A stretch of DNA of 64,000 nt from Nostoc sp. T09 (lineage in GTDB: Bacteria; Cyanobacteriota; Cyanobacteriia; Cyanobacteriales; Nostocaceae). Position 1 is the stretch's first letter. Every line of letters starts with the position of its first letter. The translations under genes were made by a program, and so were the position numbers. The notes below the pieces were generated by a model that saw nothing but the letters and a program-made list of their open reading frames with translations, made no database searches and was not told the origin of the DNA. Below, piece after piece: positions 26,974 through 36,439 of the stretch. The stretch spans positions 36,564 through 100,563 of the forward strand of contig NZ_MTAV01000003.1 in NCBI RefSeq assembly GCF_002154695.1. Reading direction: 5' to 3'.

Positions 26974-28239
26974 TCAAACTTCCTCTTTCACAGGCAATAC
27001 AATCGTAAATTCAGTTCCTTGATTGAGTGTGGAATTAACCTTAATCGCCCCACCATGCTTTTCCACTACAATTTGGTGAGCGATCGCCAATCCCAATCCA
27101 GTACCTTGACCAACTGCTTTTGTAGTGAACAAGCATTCAAAAATCTGCTGTCTCACCGCCTCTGTCATCCCAATGCCATTATCTGCAATCCGAATCGTCA
27201 CAAATTCCGGCTCTAGCATTTCCGTACAGACGTTGATGACAAGAGAATTATCGACTCGCTTTCCTTGCTGCCAAACTTCTTCTAGGGCATCGACGGCATT
27301 AGCCAGGATATTCATAAAGACTTGATTGAGTTGTCCTGGATAGCACTCAACCTTTGGCAGGGGAGAGTATTGCCTAACAACTTTGATTTCAGGTCGTTGC
27401 CCCAAGCCTTTAAGACGGTGTCGCAGAATTAATAGAGTACTGTCAAGTCCTGGATGTATATCGACCTCAATCTTTACAGATGTGTCAGTGCGGGCAAAGT
27501 TTCGCAGCGACACGGAAATATCTTTGATGCGCTCCGTACTTAACTGCATAGAATTGAGGAGGTTTGGCAAATCTTCCAGAAGAAACTCCAGATCTGTTTG
27601 GGCGATCGCTTCTTGAAGCTCAGGTGGAAGTTGGGAGTGATATTGCTGGCATAATTGCAGGATGTTAGTAATATCGGCAACATACTCTTGAGCAGGAAGC
27701 ATATTGCTGATGATGCAGCTAATAGGATTATTCATTTCATGTGCTACCCCCGCCACCAGTTGACCAAGCATAGAGAGCTTTTCTTGTTGCACCAGTTGCA
27801 CTTGTGCCTGTGCCAACGCCGCTGTTCGCTCTGCTACCCGCTGTTCTAGGCGATCGCTCAGTTGTTTGAGTTGTAAATGCGATCGCACTCTGGCAATCAC
27901 TTCTGCTTGTTCAAAAGGCTTGGGAATATAATCAACCGCTCCTAAAGAGAGTCCTTTCACCTTGTTTTCCGTATCCGTCAGCGCTGTCATAAAAATGATC
28001 GGGATTGTTTGCGTTAACGGATCGGCTTTGAGTTTCTGGCAAGTTTCAAACCCATCGATTCCAGGCATTTGTACATCTAAAAGAATCAGAGCAGGTGGTT
28101 TATGCTGTACTAATTCGATTGCACTTTCTCCATCTTCGGCAACTCGAACCGCAAAACCTGCACCTTTTAAAGCTTGTGATAGTACTGACAAATTAGTTGG
28201 ATTGTCGTCAACAATCAAAACAAAATCAGAGTCTTTCAT
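26974..28239 (-). CDS. Response-regulator receiver/histidine kinase hybrid
   Basis: 421 residues from ATG 28239 (a TTG at 28272 is less likely). The N-terminal receiver has VLIVDDNPTN and the phospho-acceptor in LILLDVQMPG, ending with KPFEQAEV. A short coiled linker (SDRLEQRVAERTAALAQ) leads to HisKA with GVAHEMNNPI and HATPase (NQVFMNILANAVDAL, DNGIGM, GQGTGLGLAIAHQIV). An inverted order (REC first) implies it receives phosphate from another kinase, plausibly the MASE1 hybrid encoded 61 bp upstream, before autophosphorylating. Confidence 0.9.
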   Translation of the reverse strand: MKDSDFVLIVDDNPTNLSVLSQALKGAGFAVRVAEDGESAIELVQHKPPALILLDVQMPGIDGFETCQKLKADPLTQTIPIIFMTALTDTENKVKGLSLGAVDYIPKPFEQAEVIARVRSHLQLKQLSDRLEQRVAERTAALAQAQVQLVQQEKLSMLGQLVAGVAHEMNNPISCIISNMLPAQEYVADITNILQLCQQYHSQLPPELQEAIAQTDLEFLLEDLPNLLNSMQLSTERIKDISVSLRNFARTDTSVKIEVDIHPGLDSTLLILRHRLKGLGQRPEIKVVRQYSPLPKVECYPGQLNQVFMNILANAVDALEEVWQQGKRVDNSLVINVCTEMLEPEFVTIRIADNGIGMTEAVRQQIFECLFTTKAVGQGTGLGLAIAHQIVVEKHGGAIKVNSTLNQGTEFTIVLPVKEEV

Positions 28240-28300
28240 CGGTTTAAATTTTAAATATTGTTTTTCTAGCAAATAAATTCAAAAACCAAGAATGCAAGAT

Positions 28301-30688
28301 TCAGTTAGCCTGATTGATCCATTGATTTAATAGCTCACGCAGTTTTTTTAGTTGGAAATTTTCGGCAAGCTGAATTACTTGTTGCGCAAAGGCAAAATAT
28401 ATAGGATTGCTCGCTTTCAAGTCGTTCGCTTCATTCACCACACCATCGACGTCGCCCTGTTTCACCAATTCATACAAGCGATTCAATAAGTTAAGAGCAG
28501 GTAAATAAATATCATTTGTTTCTTGCTTATTTGCATCAATTTGTGATTTCGCTATATAAATCCATTCCAAATTTAGGTGAACTTGGAGTAATTCCAATAG
28601 GGTTTCAGCCGCTACAGGTTTGGGTAAGAAAGCATTCGCCCCAGCCTCTAAACTTTGATTTTGATCGCTTTCAAACACACTTGCTGAGGAAGCAATAATC
28701 GCCACATCTTTCAACTGAGGAGATTGCTTTACCTGTTGAATTAGGGCAAAGCCATCCATCACAGGCATGAGTAAATCGGTAATAATTAGGTCTGGTAGAG
28801 TGGCAACAGCTCGCTCAATTCCCTCCTGTCCATTACTGGCTTCCATCACCTCAAATCCAATCGGTTCCAGCAAATTGGCAATCACCGAACGATTTTCCCA
28901 CTTGTCGTCTACAACCAAGATGGTGCGTTTTTTACCCTGATATCCTGCGATCGCTCCCTGCGGCATCTCTCTAGAAGCCGTTGCCCATCCTTTAGCTTCC
29001 GGCACATCCACATCAAACCAAAAAATACTTCCCTTACCCAATTGACTTTGAACTTCCAAAGCGCTATCCATGAGGCGGACAATTTGTTGACTGATAGCTA
29101 ATCCTAATCCGGTGCCTTCCGCCTGTCGCTTGAAATCTCCAACTTGTTCAAAGGGAAGAAAAATTTTCTCCAATTGCTCTGATGACATCCCAACTCCTGT
29201 ATCCTCCACAAGAAAACGAATTTTAAATTTAGTTATTTGTTGTTTTTCTTGACTCATGACATTTACTTTTAATGTCACTCCCCCGTTATCTGTAAACTTG
29301 ATTGCGTTTCCCAGGAGATTAATTAAAACTTGCCTCAGTCGTTTCTCATCTGCATGAATTCCAATAGGGAGTTGAACGTCAGGTTGATAGTGAAAGGCAA
29401 TTACTTTTTGCTCAGCTTTGATGCGGCAGATTTCGACGACTCCTTGCAGAAATGAAGGTAAATGGAAATCAACCGGACATAGCTCCATTTTGCGGGCTTC
29501 AATTTTAGACAAATCGAGCACATCGTTAATTAGAGTCAACAAATGAGAGCCGCATTGATAGATAATTTCAATTCCTTTAAGACCTTTTTTTGTCAGGGGT
29601 TCAGTCCGTTGGAGGATTTGCGTATAGCCTAGGATACCGTTGAGGGGCGTGCGCAACTCGTGGCTCATGTTGGCGAGAAATTCACTTTTAGCTTGATTGG
29701 CAACTTCCGCAACATTTTTCGCCTCTTGGAGTTCAGTCGTTCGTTCTTCAACTCGTCGCTCTAGTTCATCATTAGCTTGTCGGAGTTTCGTTTCTGCCCT
29801 CTGGTTTTCATGAGTCATCGCCGAGAGGACAAATGTAGTGATAGCGATCACACAAATGAATGATTGCAGCAGGATGAGTGATTCATTGGGCGAGGCTTGT
29901 TTGGCAAAGGAACCAAAGCCGCGAACAGTTCCAAAAACTGCGATCGCAGACACAATCAGTACAAGTAGAGTAGATTCCCGCGCTTTAAACCGTACTGCCG
30001 ACCAAATCAGCGGGGGAATGATCATGTATTCAATTGGATATCCTCCTGAAAAAGCTACGTGATCGATTGCCATCACCAAGAGCAAGACAAATACAAACTC
30101 GGTAATTTGTCGCCGTTCAAAACTTTTTTGAGATTTTTGGAACCATGCCAGCAATAAGGGTGTTACGACCAAAATACCCGTGCTATCTGACGCCAGCCAA
30201 GTTCGACACACATCACCAAATGCTGTCCAAGGTGTAATCCCACTGGCACAAAGCGTCAATGCAGCCAGTATTGAACTGATCAGGGGGCTGGGTATAGTTA
30301 GGATGATAAATTTAAAGACATCTTGCGATCGCTCTAAAAAATTGCGGCGTTTGATCAAGCGATGAATCAAAAAAGTTGCAACAACAGGAGTGATGAGATT
30401 AACAGCAGGAATGATGCTACTAATTAATAAATTGTTTTTGAAAAAAAGAATATAGCTAACAATAAAATCACTCACAAATAATATAGGCCAGACACGATAG
30501 CCTACCAGCAACATTGCTGCTAAAAACACACCAAGTGAAGGCCAAAATACTGATGCACCATTGACGAATGTCATGGATAAACCTAGATATCCAAGACAGA
30601 GGTGAACAATAGGTATAATTAGCGCTGCTATCACAAAGGGGGGATCGAGTTTAAATAGAGATTGTGGCTTGATTGTAGTCTGCTGCAT
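28301..30688 (-). CDS. MASE1-domain hybrid histidine kinase with C-terminal receiver
   Basis: 795 residues. Eight or so transmembrane helices (about 15-300) form a MASE1-type sensor (GYLGLSMTFVNGASVFWPSLG, ending near VLSAMTHENQ). A coiled coil leads to HisKA (ANMSHELRTPLNGILGY), HATPase (NLLGNAIKFTDNGG, DTGVGM, GTGLGLAISQQIV), then a receiver (ILVVDDKWENR, ITDLLMPVMDG, FLPKPV) and a 90-residue helical tail that may be an Hpt-like or output region. A membrane-linked phosphorelay component with the REC-HK protein just downstream. Confidence 0.9.
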   Translation of the reverse strand: MQQTTIKPQSLFKLDPPFVIAALIIPIVHLCLGYLGLSMTFVNGASVFWPSLGVFLAAMLLVGYRVWPILFVSDFIVSYILFFKNNLLISSIIPAVNLITPVVATFLIHRLIKRRNFLERSQDVFKFIILTIPSPLISSILAALTLCASGITPWTAFGDVCRTWLASDSTGILVVTPLLLAWFQKSQKSFERRQITEFVFVLLLVMAIDHVAFSGGYPIEYMIIPPLIWSAVRFKARESTLLVLIVSAIAVFGTVRGFGSFAKQASPNESLILLQSFICVIAITTFVLSAMTHENQRAETKLRQANDELERRVEERTTELQEAKNVAEVANQAKSEFLANMSHELRTPLNGILGYTQILQRTEPLTKKGLKGIEIIYQCGSHLLTLINDVLDLSKIEARKMELCPVDFHLPSFLQGVVEICRIKAEQKVIAFHYQPDVQLPIGIHADEKRLRQVLINLLGNAIKFTDNGGVTLKVNVMSQEKQQITKFKIRFLVEDTGVGMSSEQLEKIFLPFEQVGDFKRQAEGTGLGLAISQQIVRLMDSALEVQSQLGKGSIFWFDVDVPEAKGWATASREMPQGAIAGYQGKKRTILVVDDKWENRSVIANLLEPIGFEVMEASNGQEGIERAVATLPDLIITDLLMPVMDGFALIQQVKQSPQLKDVAIIASSASVFESDQNQSLEAGANAFLPKPVAAETLLELLQVHLNLEWIYIAKSQIDANKQETNDIYLPALNLLNRLYELVKQGDVDGVVNEANDLKASNPIYFAFAQQVIQLAENFQLKKLRELLNQWINQAN

Positions 30689-31956
30689 TTCTTGCCTCCG
30701 TGCAGATAACTGAAGGACAGTAACCCTCAGAAAAGGTTATCAACCTTATGATTCCCAAATAGGCGTTAACCATTGACGCTAGGATATCTACTAATAGAAA
30801 AACTCGAAAATAGCTAATGGAAGAAATACCAATTTGTACTGAATTACTCTTCCCCAAAGTATTGCCAAAATTACTGAATAAAACTAACTAATAAATACTA
30901 CGATAAACAAAGCAAGATACTAGATAAATCTCCGTATATTTTCAAATTAAATATTTTTTAAAGTCATACAGCTAAGTTTTAAGTACCAAATTATTAGCTA
31001 CAACTAAGTAGGACTTTTTTATAGTGAAAAATTGATGAATTAAATGACATTTATAACTTAGAAGTTTCTCCGTAGGCGGCTGCGTACTCTACTACGGGGA
31101 AGCAAGCTAAGCGTAGGGTTTTTAACGCAGAAGATTACCCAAAGAGCTTGTCGTCGGTAGTCCATCCGTGAAGCGAGCTTTCAGAATGTAAAAAAACTTT
31201 GTGATACCATTTCTTGATAAAGACAGGACTTACGCAAAATTATAAAAAAACGTAGACGCGTTCGCGGTAGCGACGCCAGGAGCGTCAGCGTTGCCGCAGG
31301 CTAGCGGCTTCCAAGGGTACCGCAAAGGAAAGAGGGTTTTAGAGAGTTCTTGCTTAAGCGCTAAAGATGTTCCTAATTAGCCAGGGTCGGCAGGCTTTGT
31401 ATGTATTCTCAGTTCACACAGAATTGGTATTAGGAGACATCATCTGCCAAAAGCGTTTCACATTGAAGTGAGGGGTGTTACCTCTAATCCGCCATCAGTC
31501 CTAATCAACTTCTGCCTTCTTTATGCCAGGGAACCTGTCCACCGGATTGGATAACTTAGTGCTCTCTGCATGATTTTCAAGCTATTATCCTGAAACATCA
31601 CAATATTTAATTCAATAATTTATATATAGGCAAATCAAATAAAAATCCGGAATAAAATATGTATTCCAAATAAACAATGAGTAACTTCGTTAATTTAGGA
31701 ATTGGGTAATTATTGCTAACAAGCCTAGAACGCCACTCTTGTAGCAATCACAGTTGATGTACACCTAGATGCCAAGAATGCTATATAGATAGATAGACAG
31801 GTCGGCTGAAAAAGTCTACAATCAGAACTTATGATAGTAAATTTACCTATTGTCCAATCAACCTAAGCATAGTAAAGATTTTCTAGTGTTTCAGCCTTGA
31901 TGCCGAAGCGCCCTATTAATATTATGAAAGTCTTTTAGTAAAGGGCAGCAAACCAA
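30689..31956. other. Long gene-free region with dispersed-repeat fragments
   Basis: About 1.27 kb without a supported gene. It contains a solo copy of AGGACTTACGCAA (31225-31237), identical to the MITE terminus at 42999, and immediately after it a GC-rich dispersed repeat (about 31250-31315, GTAGACGCGTTCGCGGTAGCG...). Another repeat-like stretch (TCCGTAGGCGGCTGCGTACTC) lies near 31067. The rest is AT-rich and appears to be decayed insertion debris plus the promoter of the NdhP-like gene. Confidence 0.5.
31225..31315. repeat. Solo MITE terminus plus GC-rich dispersed repeat
   Basis: AGGACTTACGCAA (31225-31237) equals the 13-bp terminus of the MITE at 42999-43195, but no matching inverted end is found nearby. 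It is followed by a repeat related in inverted orientation to 48400-48436 (CGTAGACGC-TTCGCG-TAGCG). Confidence 0.55.
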
Positions 31957-32079
31957 ATGGATGTAAAGCTGATTTTAGTGGGATTAACAGTCGTATTTAC
32001 GATTTCGTGCTTGTTTTTTGGCACAAAAAACGGATTTTATGACTCAGATAATTATCACGGCAATGGCTCTGCACATTGA
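31957..32079 (+). CDS. 40-residue single-pass membrane protein, NdhP-like
   Basis: Encodes a hydrophobic helix (KLILVGLTVVFTISCLFFGT) followed by a conserved-looking tail NGFYDSDNYHGNGSAH and stop. Size, single helix and the YDSDxYHGNGxAH ending fit the small NDH-1 complex subunit NdhP of cyanobacteria as I remember it (about 40 residues), which stabilises the large NDH-1 complex in thylakoids. ATG start, weak Shine-Dalgarno. It is followed directly by a hairpin-rich stretch. The name is tentative; the existence of the gene is better supported by its composition. Confidence 0.55.
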   Translation: MDVKLILVGLTVVFTISCLFFGTKNGFYDSDNYHGNGSAH

Positions 32080-32083
32080 CAGA

Positions 32084-32221
32084 GGTCTGAAGGTCGGCTT
32101 CTGACCCTCAGAACTTCGGAAAGGAAAACGGGCAAGAGGAAAATTTCCTTAGCCCCTAGTTTGAGGGCTTCTCGTTACCCAACTTTTCCGAACCAGAGCG
32201 GGTTCGGCGGAGGTGTCCTCC
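32084..32221 (+). ncRNA. Candidate structured RNA or 5' leader (four consecutive hairpins)
   Basis: Four inverted repeats occur in a row: 32084-32106 (GGTC-T-GAAG / CTTC-T-GACC), 32130-32155 (GGGC...GCCC closing AGGAAA/TTTCCT), 32188-32207 (CCGAACC / GGTTCGG, perfect 7 bp) and 32209-32221 (GGAGG-TGT-CCTCC). The stretch is richer in G+C than its flanks and begins five bases after the NdhP-like stop and ends 133 bp before the MBL gene. It could be a 3' UTR structure, an MBL-gene leader or an independent small RNA. Confidence 0.4.
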
Positions 32222-32354
32222 CCCATCAAAAATCCGCATTTTCAGGGTGAAGGGGCGCAAAATAAAACTTACCCCTGGGTCACAAAACCAAAATACCCAC
32301 AGTTTTTGGCTTTTGGGATATTTCCATGACAATGAGGTTTGAGGGGAGGAGAAC

Positions 32355-34022
32355 ATGAGAGATAATCTTTCATCGTCCTCTCGTATTGATGCTGATGAGG
32401 CAGCTAGCGAATTAGAATGTTTGCCTTATAGTGTCCAGCATAATGATGAGGGCGTATGTTTATTAGTACGGATGGGTCCGTACCGCATCTTGCTTGATTG
32501 TGGTTTGGGGGATATTTCATCGCTGGTGAAGGAGCTAAAACAGTCGGCACGCCAACGAAATTCTCCCTTACCAATAGATTTAGTTTTGATCAGTCACGCC
32601 CACCCAGATCACGCTAGAGGATTGCTGTCACTGCATAAGGCTTTCCCTCATTTAGCGATATACGCCAGCGAGGTAACCAGCAAGTTACTGTCATTAAACT
32701 GGTTAGACCAAGATCCACAAGAAATTCCCCAATTTTGTCAAGCCTTACCGCTGCGATCGCCTGTGGAATTTCAAGAGGGCCTGGTAGCAGAGTTGTTTCC
32801 CGCAGGGCATCTACCAGGGTCAGTGGCGATTCTACTCACCTACACCACCCCAAGGCGTACTTACAAACTACTGTATACAGGTGACTTTTTCTTATCTAAC
32901 TCGCGGCTGGTAGAAGGCTTGCGTTTAGAAGAATTACGGGGATTAGAGTTAGATGCTCTAATTATTGAAGGTACTTATGGGACATCGCGCCATCCTCACC
33001 GTCGTAACCAAGAAAATCAACTAGCAGAGCGAATTCATCGAGCGATCGCAGATCGCTGTTCTGTACTGCTTCCCACACCTGCTTTAGGTTTGGGTCAAGA
33101 ACTACTAATGCTTTTACGCAGCCATCACCACTTCACAGGTAGAGATTTGGATATTTGGGTTGATGGTGCTGTAGCTATCGGCTGCGATGCCTATCTAGAA
33201 CTACTGGCCCATCTCCCCCCATCAGTACAAAACTTCGCCCGTCATCAACCATTGTTTTGGGATGAAAGGGTACGTCCCCGTGTGCGGCGTTTGCAAGCAG
33301 AACATCGTGCCAATATTGGTAAGTCCCCCTGTATTGTCCTTACTGACTCTACAGGTGATTTGAGTAAATACTGCCAAAGCGAAACAGGCCCTTGGCTAAT
33401 TCTCCTCCCAGAAAAAATAGATATAAAAGTTCAAAAACAATATTCAGCACCCACGACCATTGAAGGCTATCTCCTCGCCCAACATAGTGATGGTCCTGGT
33501 ACTACCCAGCTAATTCATAATTTGCGACCCCAGCACGTCATTTTTGTTCACGGTTCCCCTTCCTACTTGGCAGATCTGACTGCCTTAGAAGAGTTACAAA
33601 ACCGCTACCATTTGCATTCACCTTCTGCTGGGATGTTGGTAGAACTGCCTATTGGTGACACATTTATACAACCAGCTGCGCCAGAAACTAATTATGAAGG
33701 CGAACTGACAGAGTTAGGAACTGTAATCACAATTACCATCCCAGATGCAATTACAGCTGATCCCCGCTGGCGATCTTTTGCTGATACAGGTTTAATCGAA
33801 GCCCGTTGGCAGGGTGAAGAAATAGTATTACGGGGTTTATCGCAACGAGAATTACTCAATCAAAGTAGCGATCGCTATACATTGACTGATGTTGAATGCT
33901 GTGGAACCTGCCGACATCAACGAGGTCAGCGATGTTGGAACCCTAATTCCCCCTTGTACAACTTCAAGGTAACTCTTGAAGGTTATTGTCCTGCCTATGA
34001 ACGGTTAAATGAGAATGAATAG
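32355..34022 (+). CDS. MBL/beta-CASP-like metallohydrolase with C-terminal Cys cluster
   Basis: 555 residues. Metal motif SHAHPDH (H81, H83, D85, H86), then AGHLPGS and YTGDF, a beta-CASP-like middle part (LLPTPALGLGQEL) and an RMMBL-like VIFVHGSP. The C-terminal 40 residues carry a Cys cluster CCGTCRHQRGQRCW...GYCP, a probable zinc or Fe-S site. This places it with RNase J/CPSF-type nucleases, though it could process another phosphoester. Start ATG preceded by GGGGAGGAGAAC, a strong Shine-Dalgarno. Hairpin-rich leader upstream. Confidence 0.8.
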   Translation: MRDNLSSSSRIDADEAASELECLPYSVQHNDEGVCLLVRMGPYRILLDCGLGDISSLVKELKQSARQRNSPLPIDLVLISHAHPDHARGLLSLHKAFPHLAIYASEVTSKLLSLNWLDQDPQEIPQFCQALPLRSPVEFQEGLVAELFPAGHLPGSVAILLTYTTPRRTYKLLYTGDFFLSNSRLVEGLRLEELRGLELDALIIEGTYGTSRHPHRRNQENQLAERIHRAIADRCSVLLPTPALGLGQELLMLLRSHHHFTGRDLDIWVDGAVAIGCDAYLELLAHLPPSVQNFARHQPLFWDERVRPRVRRLQAEHRANIGKSPCIVLTDSTGDLSKYCQSETGPWLILLPEKIDIKVQKQYSAPTTIEGYLLAQHSDGPGTTQLIHNLRPQHVIFVHGSPSYLADLTALEELQNRYHLHSPSAGMLVELPIGDTFIQPAAPETNYEGELTELGTVITITIPDAITADPRWRSFADTGLIEARWQGEEIVLRGLSQRELLNQSSDRYTLTDVECCGTCRHQRGQRCWNPNSPLYNFKVTLEGYCPAYERLNENE

Positions 34023-34074
34023 GGGATTGGATAGATGAAGGAGACGCAAACAAATGACAAATGACAAAAAAGTT

Positions 34075-34110
34075 AAGAGTCCAGAGTGGAAATATTGACT
34101 CTGGACTCTT
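34075..34110. terminator. Bidirectional hairpin from heptamer repeats
   Basis: Perfect 13-bp arms AAGAGTCCAGAGT and ACTCTGGACTCTT, loop 10 nt, between the convergent MBL and DUF6679-like genes. Built from GACTCTG-type heptamers, so it is both a repeat and a plausible terminator. Confidence 0.6.
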
Positions 34111-34129
34111 GACTCTCGACTATTTTGAT

Positions 34130-34441
34130 TTATTCAGGATTTGAATCAGTGTAACGGTTATGGATACGCTCAGCTTCCGGACAGTCTTCGGTTAAAAGAG
34201 GTTCTACATTACCGCGTGGCACTGAGGCTAGCTTTTGGGTTACAGCACCAATACTTTCGAGCCGAACCATCTCTTCCCAAGAACAAACTTCATCTTCTTC
34301 TTCTGTTTCATAGCGTAGGGTCACTAAATCTCCCTCTATATCAATGATGCGGGCGCGTTCGATCCAGCGTTGCTGGTCCCGCAAAAAAACACATACCTCC
34401 CGCCCATCGCAACACAATTGATAAATCTTGCGGTGTAGCAT
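34130..34441 (-). CDS. Conserved cyanobacterial protein (DUF6679-like)
   Basis: 103 residues. A beta-rich N-terminal half with REVCVFLRDQQRWIERARII and EGDLVTLRYETEEED followed by SWEEMVRLESIG suggests a small SH3-like or Sm-like barrel. The C-terminal 35 residues are polar and probably disordered. I recall this as a cyanobacteria-restricted DUF6679-type family; the role is unknown. ATG start. Confidence 0.6.
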   Translation of the reverse strand: MLHRKIYQLCCDGREVCVFLRDQQRWIERARIIDIEGDLVTLRYETEEEDEVCSWEEMVRLESIGAVTQKLASVPRGNVEPLLTEDCPEAERIHNRYTDSNPE

Positions 34442-35007
34442 GTACTGCTTCTGCCTTTTTAAACAACGTAGTTAAACCTTTCAAAATTGGGTTTTACCCC
34501 AGTGCATAATACCCTTAAGAAGCCAGTTTTACAGTTACGTGTAACTACGTATTTTGACCCAAACCAAAGACTTGCGTGTAGTTGTCAGAATCTTTGGAAA
34601 TGTTGGGTCATCACTTCATAGTTACTACGTTGGTGAAACTAAAACTTCTTCAGGTTCCTTCAGCGAATGTATTCTTCATAGAAGTCATACAATTCGGGAT
34701 TTATCCTAACTAGGTTAATCCTTGCTGGTGAGTTCTTCCTACCATTATGTAATAATAGATACTCCGAAACAAGCATTGATTGCGGTTGTTTGAGTTGCCT
34801 ACTTGTAGTCATTGGCATTGCTGGGAAGTCCGGGAACTCGGCTGTACTTTTACCCCTATGTATTTGATCTTAACTCATTCTCTGGCTGTCCTGAATGGTT
34901 TTAGACAACAACATCTCAAGAGTTTTGAGTTTAGGGTGTTTTGACTGATGTGACACGTCCCGTTTAGGAGCAACTATGCAACGCCAAAGTCAATTATTGT
35001 CAGGGTA
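34442..35007. other. Gene-free stretch
   Basis: About 565 bp between two small minus-strand genes. A 32-codon frame at 34976-35074 has a decent GGAG upstream, but it overlaps the next gene and is not claimed. No repeat or structured RNA identified. Confidence 0.4.
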
Positions 35008-35223
35008 TCAGCAAGATTTGTTCCCTAGGGGAAATTCCATGATTAATTTCGAGGATGCTTCTCGTTTAATTTGACCTGCACGAACCGCATCGGAAAGCGC
35101 GGCTAAAGCTAGCAAATCATCTGACTGATAACATTTCGTCGCTAGAACTTGATGGAGCAGACCCTCAGATTCAACACTAAGACATCCAGTTTGGAAAGCA
35201 GATTCAACAATTGTGCGAATCAT
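35008..35223 (-). CDS. Small conserved-looking hypothetical protein
   Basis: 71 residues, ATG start. Mostly helical (MIRTIVESAFQTGCLSVESE, then DDLLALAALSDAVRAGQI), ending in a basic and hydrophobic tail. No signal peptide or metal motif. The amphipathic helices and balanced composition support a genuine protein; similar short proteins are common in Nostocales. Neighbours give no functional clue. Confidence 0.5.
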   Translation of the reverse strand: MIRTIVESAFQTGCLSVESEGLLHQVLATKCYQSDDLLALAALSDAVRAGQIKREASSKLIMEFPLGNKSC

Positions 35224-35542
35224 TTTGATTAGGGCTTAGTTAGCAATTTGTTACCTCCATTATGAAATAATTTATAATTTTACAAACTGATATAAAACAG
35301 CAAGCAATGGTGATTATAATTACATTATTTTGTGATCTCCATCATAGGAACCTTTATACTGTCTGACTCTTGAATTGTCGATATATTAATAGACTTAGGA
35401 AATAAATAATCCACAATTTTCAAGCCAAGAGTAGAAACTAGACCTCAATATATGATAGTTAAATATACACTAGTTTTAAGTAAATGCCGCAAAAAAAATT
35501 TGACATTTTCAATTCTACTTAGGAATAATAATATACATAAAA
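35224..35542. other. AT-rich intergenic stretch
   Basis: About 320 bp, very AT-rich, upstream of the 71-residue protein gene and downstream of the Nif3-like gene. I see no repeat or motif in it. Confidence 0.4.
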
Positions 35543-36331
35543 TTACGGCAAAACCTGCCGGAAATCCTCATCTTGATCGCTCAATTGTACCCAATCTAGA
35601 TTTAAAGACCGTAATTTTTGCACCAAGCGATCGCAAGCCGGGCGTTCAGTAGCGTAATGTCCGGCGTCAATCAAAACCAAACCGCGATCGCGGCTTTCTT
35701 GGAATTGATGGAACTTACAGTCAGAAGTTAGATAAGCAGAAGCACCAGTTTTCACTACCGCCGAAATATAACTAGCACCCGAACCCCCCAAAACTGCAAC
35801 TCGAGAAATTTCTTGGTGTAAATCGGCAGTTGGTGAAACAATCAAATTTGGAGGAGCAAGACGGGTGTGGATTACCGCCAATAATTCCTTTAATGTCATC
35901 AAAGGCTGTAATATGCCAACCCGACCATATCCTAAACCATTTTGTGTAGGGACTATGGGGGTAACATCCTTGAGTTCTAAAATCTGAGCCAAAACATCAG
36001 CAGTCCCATCCTGTACTTGGTCGAAATTGGTATGAGCGCTGTAAATACCAATATTTTTGGTAAAAGCCAACCGCACCATATCCGCGATCGCTTCACCACG
36101 GCGTAGGGATTTGGGAGGGTTAAATATTAGGGGATGATGGGCAAAAATTAGATTAGCATTACAGGCGATCGCTTCATGCATCACCGCCAAAGTTGGAGTT
36201 AAACACACCAAAACCCTAGCTGGTTGTTGTAAAATCCCTGGCTCAACCTGCCAACCGCAATTATCCCAGTTTTCACTCCAAGCAGGATTTGCCCATTCTT
36301 CAAACCACGTAATTAAGTCAGCAATTTCCAT
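35543..36331 (-). CDS. Nif3-like dinuclear metal-centre protein (GTP cyclohydrolase 1 type 2/NIF3 family)
   Basis: 262 residues. N-terminal ADLITWFEEWANPAWSENWDNCGW, then the metal motif FAHHPLIF (about 65-72), AHTNFDQ, the glycine loop GGSGASYISA and the terminal LIDAGHYATERPA. These match the Nif3/YbgI/YqfO family, which binds two metals and forms hexameric rings. The biochemical function is unsettled. Minus strand, ATG start. Confidence 0.9.
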   Translation of the reverse strand: MEIADLITWFEEWANPAWSENWDNCGWQVEPGILQQPARVLVCLTPTLAVMHEAIACNANLIFAHHPLIFNPPKSLRRGEAIADMVRLAFTKNIGIYSAHTNFDQVQDGTADVLAQILELKDVTPIVPTQNGLGYGRVGILQPLMTLKELLAVIHTRLAPPNLIVSPTADLHQEISRVAVLGGSGASYISAVVKTGASAYLTSDCKFHQFQESRDRGLVLIDAGHYATERPACDRLVQKLRSLNLDWVQLSDQDEDFRQVLP

Positions 36332-36439
36332 TAAATTTTAGCAGCTACCAAGCGGGCTAATTATTTTATGCCCAATTAAGCTAACAGAAAACTGTGGCTT
36401 AAGTAATATTTAACGATCAGCCCCATCAAGCAAAAAGTT

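Noticed and set aside
32156..32356. 66-codon minus-strand frame between the NdhP-like and MBL genes
   Set aside because: It overlaps the hairpin region and the start of the MBL gene; low-complexity composition and no ribosome binding site.
34976..35074. 32-codon frame starting MQRQSQLL with a GGAG upstream
   Set aside because: Overlaps the 3' end of the gene at 35008-35223, and no homologue or composition signal supports it.
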